The position numbers were made by a program, and so were the translations under genes. Shown here one piece after another: positions 19,620-27,391 of a DNA stretch of 64,000 bases. Origin of the DNA: Bacillus sp. FJAT-26390. GTDB lineage: Bacteria; Bacillota; Bacilli; Paenibacillales; Paenibacillaceae. The notes beneath the pieces were generated by a model. It was not told where the DNA came from. It saw nothing but the letters and a program-made list of their open reading frames with translations, and ran no database searches. The stretch spans positions 310,001-374,000 of the forward strand of contig NZ_MAQX01000033.1 in the NCBI RefSeq assembly GCF_001682865.1, in the 5' to 3' direction. Each line of letters starts with the position of its first letter. Position 1 is the stretch's first letter.

Positions 19620-20453
19620 TTAACCTTTTACCGAACCGGCTGTAATGCCTTCAATGATATGCTTTTGCAAAAATAAGAAAAACAAGATGATCGGAATCGT
19701 GCTCAGCGTGAGCGCCGCCATGGCGAGATCCCATTTGCGCAAATACTGTCCAAAAAACTTCTGTACCGCGAGCGGAATCGTCGTCAAATTATCGTTAATG
19801 ACCAGCACCGGCAGCAAGTAGTCGTTCCAAATCCACAGCACGTTCAAAATAATGACCGTCACCGTAATCGGCTTGAGCAGCGGGAATACGATTCGCCAGA
19901 ACACCCCGTAAGGAGAGCATCCGTCCACTACCGCCGCCTCTTCCACCTCAAGCGGAACCGACTTGATAAAGCCGTGATACAGAAACATGGATAACGAAAT
20001 GCCAAAGCCCATGTAGCAAATAACGATACCATACAGATGGCCGCGAAGCTCGAACAATGAAGTAATGCGCATAAGCGGCAGCATAACCGATTGGAACGGA
20101 ATGATCATGGCGGCGATAAGCACCGTCAGCAGCAGCTTATTAAAGGCCGTCGGACGGCGCACCAAGCGGTAAGCCATCATCGAGCTGATCACAACGAGCA
20201 TCACTACGCTGATCGAGGTCACCATGAACGAGTTGAGAAATACCGTTGGAAAATCAATAGCCACCCAGGCCCGCTTAAAATTATCCAGCCCCAGCTTCTC
20301 AGGCAGTGAGGCCGCATTGAGCAAAATATATTTGAGCTCCTTGAACGAGTTGACGAGCAGAAAGTAGAATGGCGCCAGAAAAACGAGTGCCACCGCGATG
20401 CCGACAAGCTCCAGCAGCAAAATAAGAGGCGTATAACGCTGTCTGTTTTCCAT
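19620..20453 (-). CDS. Sugar ABC transporter permease (MalG-like)
   Basis: 277 residues, about six membrane helices, EAA loop VEEAAVVDGCSPYGVFWRIVFP, C-terminus HIIEGITAGSVKG typical of MalG-type subunits. Its ATG directly follows the TAA of the MalF-like gene (no gap), so translation is likely coupled. It works with that permease and the lipoprotein downstream; again no ATPase gene is local. Confidence 0.92.
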   Translation of the reverse strand: MENRQRYTPLILLLELVGIAVALVFLAPFYFLLVNSFKELKYILLNAASLPEKLGLDNFKRAWVAIDFPTVFLNSFMVTSISVVMLVVISSMMAYRLVRRPTAFNKLLLTVLIAAMIIPFQSVMLPLMRITSLFELRGHLYGIVICYMGFGISLSMFLYHGFIKSVPLEVEEAAVVDGCSPYGVFWRIVFPLLKPITVTVIILNVLWIWNDYLLPVLVINDNLTTIPLAVQKFFGQYLRKWDLAMAALTLSTIPIILFFLFLQKHIIEGITAGSVKG

Positions 20454-21341
20454 TTAGGCCTCCACCTCCTTCTTCTTCGTGATCCATACCTGCGTCACCG
20501 TAATGAGCGCAACGCCGAAGAAGAAGATCATCGCCTTCGCCGTTCCAAGCCCGTAGCGGTTGTTAACCAAGCCTTCGCGGTATACGTTAAGCGCGATCGA
20601 CTCCGTCGCGTTGCCGGGACCGCCTGCGGTAAGCGACAGGTTAAGATCGAACATTTTGAACGAGTTGGATGTCGTCAGGAACAAGCAGATCGTAATCGCC
20701 GGCATGATCAGCGGTACCGTTACCGAACGCAGCAGCTGCCACGCCCCTGCCCCGTCGATTTTGGCAGCCTCGATCAAATCCTTCGGCACGCTGATCATCG
20801 CCGCGATATAGATAATCATCATGTAGCCAGCCGTTTGCCATACAAACACGATTACGATTCCCCAAAAGGCCGTATTCGGCGTACCCAGCCACTGCAGGTT
20901 AAAAAAGCCAATGTCCGTCGCTTCTCCAATTGCCCGAAAACCCCGAACAAAAATGAAATACCAGATGTAGCCGAGCAGCAACCCCCCGATTACGTTGGGC
21001 AGAAAAAACACCGTCCGCAAAAAATTGCGACTCTTCAAGTTGCGCGTCAGCAATAGCGACAGCAAAAATGCCGTAACGTTCGTGACAACGACTGCGGCTG
21101 CCGTAAATTTGGTCGTGAACCAAAAAGCATTCCAAAACCGTTCATCGTCGCTGAAAATTTTTATAATATTTTTCATGCCTACCCATTTGGCGTTGCCAAG
21201 GTCCATCCCATTCCATTCCGTGAACGTGTAGTAAAAGCCCATCATGAACGGTGCGAGTACAATCAGTATAAATGCTATCAGTCCCGGGCCAACAAACACG
21301 GTTTGCTGTACCCATTCGTTCCACTTGATTCGTTTGGACAT
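20454..21341 (-). CDS. Sugar ABC transporter permease (MalF-like)
   Basis: 295-residue permease (MalF/UgpA type). Start placed at the ATG 21341 (MSKRIKWNEW) because AAGGGGG lies nine bases upstream; the longer frame to 21425 has no SD. Membrane helices run from about residue 16 onward; the EAA loop reads PKDLIEAAKIDGAGAWQLLRSVTVP. First gene of the second importer, divergent from the YesM-like sensor kinase gene 178 nt away, which suggests control by that kinase/regulator pair. Confidence 0.92.
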   Translation of the reverse strand: MSKRIKWNEWVQQTVFVGPGLIAFILIVLAPFMMGFYYTFTEWNGMDLGNAKWVGMKNIIKIFSDDERFWNAFWFTTKFTAAAVVVTNVTAFLLSLLLTRNLKSRNFLRTVFFLPNVIGGLLLGYIWYFIFVRGFRAIGEATDIGFFNLQWLGTPNTAFWGIVIVFVWQTAGYMMIIYIAAMISVPKDLIEAAKIDGAGAWQLLRSVTVPLIMPAITICLFLTTSNSFKMFDLNLSLTAGGPGNATESIALNVYREGLVNNRYGLGTAKAMIFFFGVALITVTQVWITKKKEVEA

Positions 21342-21519
21342 TGCTCTCGTCCCCCTTCTCTTCCCTGTGCCGGATTCATTCTGCTTGCTAATCACAGTAT
21401 AAAACCGAGCCCCCTGCCAAACCACAGAGGATCATGATAAGGTAGGTGGACTATATTGACCATCCGTTGCATGATCGGTTACTGTGTATGCAAGAGCAAC
21501 ATGACCAGAAAGTGGGCGG

Positions 21520-23385
21520 ATGGTGGCCATGAATACAGTGAAGCCGTTTAATACGATTCGGAAAAAGCTCATGCTTCTGCTGCTTGCAGCAACGATTTTG
21601 CCGATTGCGACCTCGATGATCATTTCCTATAATGCGACAACAAAATCGATCAAAGAGGATGCCATCGCCAAAAACTATCGGCTGCTATCGCTTGGCAAAA
21701 CCAACATTATGAACTACATGAACAACATTAACCAGAAGTCGCTTGCCGTGTATAACGCGATGAACGTGCCTCGCTCCTTGTACTACATTTTGGAGCACAG
21801 CATGGAGGACGAGGTGTTCCCAAACGACATTACCGATGTCATTCGCAACCGTAATTTGCTGAAGGACCATCTGTACAACATTTATCAAAGCGTAAGCGAA
21901 TTTCATAAAGTACGGCTTTACGTCGTGAACCAAAATGCGACCTATCTGCTCTGGAATGACGACATTAAGGTGGGCCAAAATGAAGCCGCCATCCCGCAAA
22001 CCGCGAAGAAAGCGTACATTGAGCCCACGCATCAGAGCCATAACTACGGGCTCGTTGATCTCAAATCGGCGGCGACCGAGGAGATGGTGTTCACGCTGCA
22101 CCGGCCCATCTTTCTAGCGCCCAGCGAGGATCTGCTCGCTGAGCTGTCCATCGATGTGCGGCTGCAGGTGCTTGCTGATTTGAACCGCCAGCTCTATGAC
22201 GGCGGGGAGGAAAGCTTTTATATCGCTGACGCCAAAGGCAACATCGTGTTATCCACGAATGCAAACGAGATCGGTGCAAAATCGCAGCAAAGCTGGTTCG
22301 CGACCGTTGCAGACTCGGGCCTGGACAGCGGACATTTTGAATGGAAGGCGGAAGCGTTCGACGGCATGATTTTTTATGATCGGATTAAGACGCCTTATAT
22401 GGACTGGTATTTAATTAAACAGACTCCCTACAAGCATCTTTACAGCGCCGCCGATCGAGTCGCCCGCATTAACACCGCAGTCGGAATCGCTTTTCTCGCG
22501 ATCGTGGTGCTGGCTACGCTGTTCATTTCCATCCGGTTTACGAAGCCGCTGCTTCGTTTGATCGGGTATGTAAACAAAATTGAAACGGGCAATTTGAACG
22601 TGTCGATCGACATTCACAGCAATGATGAAATCGGCTTGCTCGCCAGACGTTTCCGGTCGATGATGCAGACGATCAACAACTTGATTTTGACCGAATACCG
22701 GCTTGAAATCGCCAATAAGACCAATGAGCTGAAAGCGCTTCAAGCTCAGGTGAATCCGCACTTTTTGTATAATGCGCTGCAGTCGATCGGAACCGTTTCG
22801 CTGCAGCACGGCGACACCAAAGCCTACTCGCTCATTACGTCCCTTGGCAAAATGATGCGCTACAACATGAACACGATGGACGCCGTCGTGGAGCTCAGGC
22901 GCGAGCTGGATTACGTACAGGCATATCTGGATTTGCAGAAGCAGCGTTTCGATACAGCCTTGCATATCCAGCTTCACATTGACGAGCAGACAAAGGGTAT
23001 CCTCGTTCCGAAAATGATTTTGCAGCCGCTGCTCGAAAACTTCTTCAAGCATGGCTTTGTCCAATCGTCAGAGGAGCCCTCCGAGCTGATCATTTGCAGC
23101 TTTTTGGATGAGGGTGGACAACGGCTTACTATCGAGGTGCAGGATAACGGCAGCGGACTATCGGAGGAGCGTCTGCAAGAGGTGCTTGCACAAATGCAAA
23201 TGGCGCCACCGCTCGGCGGCGCGAAGGAAAGTGAACAGGACGAGGGCGGCATCGGCCTGCATAACGTCCTCTCGAGGCTGCGGCTGCACTTTGATGCAAC
23301 TGCCGCAATGGAGCTGCGCCATGTGCAGCCGCACGGCTTTTCCGTTACGATTCATATTCCGCTGGCGAAGGAGAATGAAGGATGA
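21520..23385 (+). CDS. YesM-type sensor histidine kinase
   Basis: 621-residue two-component kinase. Membrane helix at residues ~17-36 (LMLLLLAATILPIATSMIISY), large extracellular Cache-type sensor, second helix near 306-326, HAMP (SIRFTKPLLRLIGYVNKIETGNLNVSI), then the His_kinase domain QAQVNPHFLYNALQSIG with the phospho-histidine in PHFLYN. The HATPase domain has LQPLLENFFKHG and DNGSGLSEE plus GIGLHNVLSRL. This type usually senses carbohydrate-binding proteins or sugars for an adjacent importer. The stop overlaps the next start by ATGA. SD is weak (GGGCGG just upstream). ATG 21529 is an alternative start. Confidence 0.93.
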   Translation: MVAMNTVKPFNTIRKKLMLLLLAATILPIATSMIISYNATTKSIKEDAIAKNYRLLSLGKTNIMNYMNNINQKSLAVYNAMNVPRSLYYILEHSMEDEVFPNDITDVIRNRNLLKDHLYNIYQSVSEFHKVRLYVVNQNATYLLWNDDIKVGQNEAAIPQTAKKAYIEPTHQSHNYGLVDLKSAATEEMVFTLHRPIFLAPSEDLLAELSIDVRLQVLADLNRQLYDGGEESFYIADAKGNIVLSTNANEIGAKSQQSWFATVADSGLDSGHFEWKAEAFDGMIFYDRIKTPYMDWYLIKQTPYKHLYSAADRVARINTAVGIAFLAIVVLATLFISIRFTKPLLRLIGYVNKIETGNLNVSIDIHSNDEIGLLARRFRSMMQTINNLILTEYRLEIANKTNELKALQAQVNPHFLYNALQSIGTVSLQHGDTKAYSLITSLGKMMRYNMNTMDAVVELRRELDYVQAYLDLQKQRFDTALHIQLHIDEQTKGILVPKMILQPLLENFFKHGFVQSSEEPSELIICSFLDEGGQRLTIEVQDNGSGLSEERLQEVLAQMQMAPPLGGAKESEQDEGGIGLHNVLSRLRLHFDATAAMELRHVQPHGFSVTIHIPLAKENEG

Positions 23386-25010
23386 AGGCTTTAATCATTG
23401 ACGACGAGAAGCATGTAAGGGAAGCGATTCGCCTTCTTGTGCCATGGAAGGACTTTGGCATTGATACGCTGCTCGAAGCGCAGGATGGACTAGCGGCTAC
23501 CAGTCTCATTCGCTCGGAGAAGCCGGAAATTATTTTTACCGATATGATGATGCCGAACATGGATGGCACCGAGCTGCTGCAATGGGCAGCCGAGCATGCC
23601 CCCGCAAGCAAAATCATCGTTATCAGCGGGCATGACGACTTTAGCTTCGTTCGCCATGCGGTAAAGTTCGGCGGGGTCGATTATATTTTGAAGCCGATTG
23701 ATGCGGAGCAGCTCGTCGGCGCACTAACGAAGGCAGTGAGCTGCTGGACGACGGAGGAGCAGGAGCGCAACCGCAAGCGCAGCATGAATATCGAGCTCAA
23801 CCAGCTTAAGCCGATGTACTTGGAGCAATATTTCTCGGCGCTGATCAGCAAGCCGGGCTCCTATCCCGGCTTTGCCGATACGATGAGGCAGGAGCTTGGC
23901 ATTACGGCACCCATTACCCGGGCGCGCATGGCTGTAGTCAGGCTGGAGCTTACCTCACCTGCTGTCAGAGAGAAGTTCGCTTCAGGAATGGATTTGCTGC
24001 TGTTCTCGATGACGAATATTTGCAATGAATTTCTGAGGGAGAAGGAGATCGGCTTTGCCCTACGCCACTGGGGTCAGGAGCATGAGCTGCTGCTTCTATT
24101 CTGGGGAGACGCCGAGCGGGCGCCGGAGCTGATTGCGGACATGAACGATGCGTTTTTCTTAGCGCTGAAGACGCGTTTCCATGTCGGACTAGGGCAAGCT
24201 GCCCCCTTCCCGGAAGCGGCGGCTGCCGCCTACAACCAAGCGAAACAAGCGCTGCTGCGGCGAAATTTGCTTGTCCGCGATTCGTACTGCCATCCGTTCG
24301 CGGCAGCAGGTTCCAGCCCCAAAAACACGCTGCTGCTGTTCAGCGAGCATGAGGAAAGGGTGCGCTTTGCGGTGCAAAGCGGCAATAAAGAGCAAATTCG
24401 CCGTGCCTTGCAGCCTTGGTTTGACCGGCTTGACCTTGGCGGTTATATTTCGCTGGAGCAGCTTATTCTTTGGCGGCAGCAATTCGAGGTCGCCAAGTCC
24501 ATTTGGGAATACAACAACGAACACGGAGACGCTGGCGCCGATCATGAAAGCCGAGCTGCGGAGCATACCGCAATCCCTGTTGATTCCAGCGGCTTTTTTG
24601 ATTATGAGCAGTGGAAGCAATCGTTACTTACCGAAGCTTACGAAGCAGCGAAACGAATGTCGGAGCATGACAAGGAACGCAGCGTCATCGCGGACATAGC
24701 CAAATATATTGAGCAGCATCCGCATGAGGATATTACGCTGCAGGATATATCGGAACGTTTTTTTCTAAGCAGGGAATATATTTCGCGCAAATTCAAGCAG
24801 GAGACAAACGAAAACCTGTCCGACTTTATTGCGGAGGTTCGCGTGAAGCGCGCCAAGGAGCTGCTTGCGAACGGGCAATTAAAAATTTCGCAGGTCGCCG
24901 AGCTGGTCGGCTTCCAGGACGAGAAATATTTTAGCCGCGTATTTAAGAAACGGACGAACTGCTCGCCCAACGATTACCGCAAGCACCATTACAGCGGCGA
25001 TCAAGAGTAA
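23382..25010 (+). CDS. YesN-type response regulator (REC plus AraC HTH)
   Basis: 542 residues. Receiver at 1-120 with acidic pair DDE at the N-terminus, phospho-acceptor Asp in IIFTDMMMPNMDG and Lys in YILKPID. A variable middle region is followed by two AraC helix-turn-helix units (about 440-540: DITLQDISERFFLSREYISR ... ISQVAELVGFQDEKYFSRVF). Partner of the overlapping YesM-like kinase; expected to activate the divergent MalF-like operon and perhaps the mannosidases. Confidence 0.93.
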   Translation: MKALIIDDEKHVREAIRLLVPWKDFGIDTLLEAQDGLAATSLIRSEKPEIIFTDMMMPNMDGTELLQWAAEHAPASKIIVISGHDDFSFVRHAVKFGGVDYILKPIDAEQLVGALTKAVSCWTTEEQERNRKRSMNIELNQLKPMYLEQYFSALISKPGSYPGFADTMRQELGITAPITRARMAVVRLELTSPAVREKFASGMDLLLFSMTNICNEFLREKEIGFALRHWGQEHELLLLFWGDAERAPELIADMNDAFFLALKTRFHVGLGQAAPFPEAAAAAYNQAKQALLRRNLLVRDSYCHPFAAAGSSPKNTLLLFSEHEERVRFAVQSGNKEQIRRALQPWFDRLDLGGYISLEQLILWRQQFEVAKSIWEYNNEHGDAGADHESRAAEHTAIPVDSSGFFDYEQWKQSLLTEAYEAAKRMSEHDKERSVIADIAKYIEQHPHEDITLQDISERFFLSREYISRKFKQETNENLSDFIAEVRVKRAKELLANGQLKISQVAELVGFQDEKYFSRVFKKRTNCSPNDYRKHHYSGDQE

Positions 25011-25026
25011 GCTGCGAACAGAAAAA

Positions 25027-25076
25027 AAGCCAAGCTCGGCATGAACGGCTGTTGCCATTCGTGCGAAGCTTGGCTT
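25027..25076. terminator. Bidirectional terminator
   Basis: AAGCCAAGCT (25027-25036) pairs with AGCTTGGCTT (25067-25076), with an imperfect inner stem-loop; T/A tracts on both sides. Between the YesN-like gene and the convergent ydjO-like gene. Confidence 0.75.
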
Positions 25077-25096
25077 CTTTCTGCGGGAAGAGCCAC

Positions 25097-25327
25097 CTAC
25101 ATGATCGGTGTGCCCTTCTTGAGCGTCTTCATATCACTATTGGAGTTATTGAGCGCGGGCAGCATTTTTTCGCCGCTGACCATTGGTTCATGGCAGATCA
25201 AACAAGTAGGAACGTGATCAAACGCAAAGTTATCGCGCATCCAACTGTTGCACCCTTCCGTCTCGCATGTCCATACCTTCGTGTTTTCTTCCGGAATCTC
25301 TTCAAGCGGTTTTTTACGATTGTACAT
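25097..25327 (-). CDS. ydjO: YdjO-type small zinc-ribbon-like protein
   Basis: 76 residues, matching the cold-inducible YdjO family of bacilli: VWTCETEGCNSWMRDNFAF and VPTCLICHEPMVSGEK give two cysteine pairs (CxxxxC and CxxC) able to hold a metal. Cytosolic. SD AAGGGGG precedes the ATG. Function in bacilli is not established beyond cold induction in B. subtilis. Confidence 0.85.
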   Translation of the reverse strand: MYNRKKPLEEIPEENTKVWTCETEGCNSWMRDNFAFDHVPTCLICHEPMVSGEKMLPALNNSNSDMKTLKKGTPIM

Positions 25328-25357
25328 GGTCAGCCCCCTTCGCGCTAAAAAAGGAAA

Positions 25358-25389
25358 AACTGCCTCGAACTTATGAGTAAGGGGCAGTT
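25358..25389 (-). terminator. Intrinsic terminator downstream of the 224-aa hypothetical gene
   Basis: Minus strand AACTGCC ... GGCAGTT followed by TTTCCTTTTTT, about 90 nt past the stop at 25480 and just before the ydjO-like start. Confidence 0.6.
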
Positions 25390-25479
25390 ATCATTTATAA
25401 ACAGCAGTGTATTGTGAATATTTGCTTCAAACTTGCAATTGATTTCATTGTACCATATTTCGTCCAATAAAGGCAAATC

Positions 25480-26154
25480 TCAGCCTATCGTTTTGTGCCT
25501 TTTTTTTGGAAAATCGCTGTAATAAGCAAATAACTGCTCTGCGGGCTTGAAATACAGATGTCCGTCCTCCCAAGGCTGGAAATGCAAGTCCATTCTGGAG
25601 TCCGGCCAATGGGCGGGCGTACCGGCTGTATTTAATTTGCCGGGCAGCACAGGCTCCTCCACTACTGCCGGAAATTCCTGATAACCGAACAGCAAATTTT
25701 CGTGCATGGCGATGATTTCGTATTTTGGCCCAAGGAATGCCCGTTCCTCCTGAAGCTGGTAATGATAATAAATATAGCTTGCCGCCATTTCCGGTTTTAA
25801 ATGCGCCACTCTGCCAACTCGCCTCTCCACATGCTCTTTGCGCAGCCAATGCTCATAGCTCGCCGGTTCATTAAAATGAAAAACGTCGATCATCGGAACC
25901 CACTTGCGCGCTGTCGCCTGTCCCGGCCAATCCGCAAGAAAAGAGTCCATTTCCGGCAGCAGCTCTTCCGGCTCGATCAACCGATCCACGCATTCGCAGT
26001 AGACAAACACATTGCGCTCCCACTTGAAGCAGCCCACCGTCATAATCTCGCCTTGCTCGATGAGCTGATGCACCGCAGACCCTTGCTTCGCCGCTTCAAT
26101 CGCTTCCTCTTCAAAGCCTTCTTGTATATACGCCCGCGCTATTACTCTAAACAT
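25480..26154 (-). CDS. Hypothetical protein (224 aa)
   Basis: I do not recognise this protein. The first ~75 residues (MFRVIARAYIQEGFEEEAIE ... GCFKWERNVFVYCE) look like a small ferredoxin-like dimeric alpha/beta-barrel domain, as in rhamnose mutarotase or monooxygenase-type small enzymes. The second half is rich in Trp, Tyr and His (FHFNEPASYEHWLRKEHV, MDLHFQPWEDGHLYFKP). No signal peptide or membrane segment. GAGG four to eight bases before the ATG. Tandem ferredoxin-like repeats are possible: the second half again has a hydrophobic strand plus Glu-rich helix pattern. Real gene by codon pattern and SD; function open. Confidence 0.75.
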   Translation of the reverse strand: MFRVIARAYIQEGFEEEAIEAAKQGSAVHQLIEQGEIMTVGCFKWERNVFVYCECVDRLIEPEELLPEMDSFLADWPGQATARKWVPMIDVFHFNEPASYEHWLRKEHVERRVGRVAHLKPEMAASYIYYHYQLQEERAFLGPKYEIIAMHENLLFGYQEFPAVVEEPVLPGKLNTAGTPAHWPDSRMDLHFQPWEDGHLYFKPAEQLFAYYSDFPKKRHKTIG

Positions 26155-26220
26155 AAGTACCTCGCTTCGCTTGATCGGATGATGAGTATTACTTGGTAAT
26201 ACTTTGTCTGCGGAGTGGAA

Positions 26221-26340
26221 ATGACTGAAACATATGCTCGTTTTGCGGCTTTGCTGCGCTCGCTAGAGCGGGCACATATCGCTATCATAAGGGAGGACAA
26301 GCCCAGCTTTCAATCTCTATTTTACAAAAATACGGCCTAA
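26221..26340 (+). CDS. Possible small ORF (39 aa)
   Basis: ATG at 26221 with GGAG five bases upstream, ending TAA at 26340. The peptide begins MTETYARFAALLRSLERAH and is amphipathic. It precedes the DUF4023-like gene on the same strand. No family recognised; may be spurious. Confidence 0.3.
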   Translation: MTETYARFAALLRSLERAHIAIIREDKPSFQSLFYKNTA

Positions 26341-26417
26341 GCGCCTGATTTCCTGAATGTTGGATATTCTAATGAATGGAGTTGTAAAACCATGAAAAGA
26401 CGAGGAGGATGTTCAAT

Positions 26418-26549
26418 TTGGAAAGCACAAGCGAATTCGTCGCAAAATTTAAAGCTACGCAGCACAAGGCGGAGCTGAATAAAAGACGGAACGGAAACGG
26501 CAACCCTGCCGAGAGACTTGCCAACAAGCAGCACAGCACGAATAAGTAA
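26418..26549 (+). CDS. Small basic protein resembling DUF4023 (43 aa)
   Basis: Hydrophilic 43-residue peptide starting at TTG 26418, nine bases after a perfect AGGAGG (26403-26408); an in-frame ATG at 26409 is too close to that SD. The pattern STSEFVAKFKATQHKAELN, a Gly/Asn/Pro turn and the ending LANKQHSTNK recall the tiny DUF4023 proteins of bacilli (from memory, not searched). Function of that family is unknown. A strong terminator follows at 26595-26632. Confidence 0.6.
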   Translation: MESTSEFVAKFKATQHKAELNKRRNGNGNPAERLANKQHSTNK

Positions 26550-26594
26550 GAGCAGATCATTAACGTCTAATGACGCTGCTTGGCGACGAAACAA

Positions 26595-26632
26595 AAACAG
26601 ACCCTAGCAGCCTCACTGCTAAGGGTCTGTTT
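26595..26632 (+). terminator. Intrinsic terminator after the 43-aa gene
   Basis: AAACAGACCCTAGCAG / CTGCTAAGGGTCTGTTT, near-perfect 16-bp stem with loop CCTCA. Confidence 0.85.
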
Positions 26633-26880
26633 CATATGGAATGGAACGCAGTGCAGCTACGTTGCAGCTTTGCAGCAGAAATAGCAACCAAGGCGGGAAT
26701 TAGCGTGCAAACAGGTGATTCTGCTGCACTAACTACATCCTAGCCAGAAAGTTAGCAAGGAGCGAGGGGTCCTGTTGTATTAACTGCAACGTAGCCAATG
26801 CTTTGAAGGTGCAGAAGGATTCTGTTGGGCCTAGATCCTCTAAAACTACAACTGAATCCTAGCCGCCTTCTCCAACATAG
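26633..26880. repeat. Gene-free spacer with degenerate internal repeats
   Basis: No credible ORF. Three loosely repeated segments end in (C/G)TAGCC: GCACTAACTACATCCTAGCC near 26732, TATTAACTGCAACGTAGCC near 26778, and AACTACAACTGAATCCTAGCC near 26842. GCAGCTACGTTGCAGC sits near the left end. Related fragments appear at 4200-4260. It looks like a dispersed intergenic repeat rather than a coding relic; low certainty. Confidence 0.35.
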
Positions 26881-26895
26881 GTTTCCCTAGACTAT

Positions 26896-27222
26896 TTAAA
26901 CGGAATATTCATGCGGGTAATATTCAATGCGCGAATCCGCTACAATCGTCAGGCTGCTCTCTGCTGCGTCGTATTCGATCGGACCGTCTTTGACGTAATA
27001 CCAGGTTTTTAGCGTAGGCTGATCATCATATTCCTTAAAAACAAACACGTTCAGCTCTTCCTTATGCGCCAGCAGCTCCTCGATCTCCGCACTCCATGGC
27101 AAATTGACCGTGAACCTCCAGCCATTCCCCTGCGGAACGAGCGTATACGGAACATCCTGCTTATTCGAATCAATAAACATCCGCCCGCCCACCGCATGCT
27201 TAACAAGAAACGTTTGTTTCAT
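26896..27222 (-). CDS. Hypothetical protein preceded by a hairpin-repeat leader (108 aa)
   Basis: Unrecognised 108-residue cytosolic protein, beta-rich by pattern (FLVKHAVGGRMFID ... WRFTVNLPW ... LNVFVFKEYDDQPTLKTWYY). No cysteine, signal peptide or membrane segment. ATG at 27222 with AAGGAGG seven bases upstream (27235-27229). The SD is abutted by four hairpin repeats that fill the whole gap back to the pirin gene stop. It is likely co-transcribed with pirin, with the array as its leader. The 161-aa gene at 58787 has the same arrangement but no evident sequence similarity. Confidence 0.75.
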   Translation of the reverse strand: MKQTFLVKHAVGGRMFIDSNKQDVPYTLVPQGNGWRFTVNLPWSAEIEELLAHKEELNVFVFKEYDDQPTLKTWYYVKDGPIEYDAAESSLTIVADSRIEYYPHEYSV

Positions 27223-27236
27223 CTCAATCCTCCTTA

Positions 27237-27388
27237 AAAGTTTGCGAATGCAAACTTACTTCGAAAGCATGTGCTTAAAGTTTGCGAATGCAAACTTACT
27301 TCGAAAGCGTGTACTTAAAGTTTGCGAATGCAAACTTACTTCGAAAGCGTGTGCTTAAAGTTTGCGAATGCAAACTTACTTCGAAAGC
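27237..27388 (-). repeat. Tandem hairpin repeats, 3.8 copies of 40 nt
   Basis: Exact 40-nt period (27237, 27277, 27317, 27357). On the minus strand each unit contains AAGTTTGC-ATTC-GCAAACTT, a perfect 8-bp stem with a 4-nt loop, preceded by a smaller AAGC...GCTT-type arm and CGAAGT. Copies differ at only two positions (R in GCRTGTRCTT, plus strand). The array starts 3 nt after the pirin stop and ends one base before the SD of the next gene. Same family as 58582-58766. Confidence 0.95.
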
Positions 27389-27391
27389 TCA

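Noticed and set aside
27237..27388. CRISPR array interpretation of the tandem repeats (also 58582-58766)
   Set aside because: Units are contiguous with no unique spacers, exact 37- or 40-nt periods, and no cas genes in the window.
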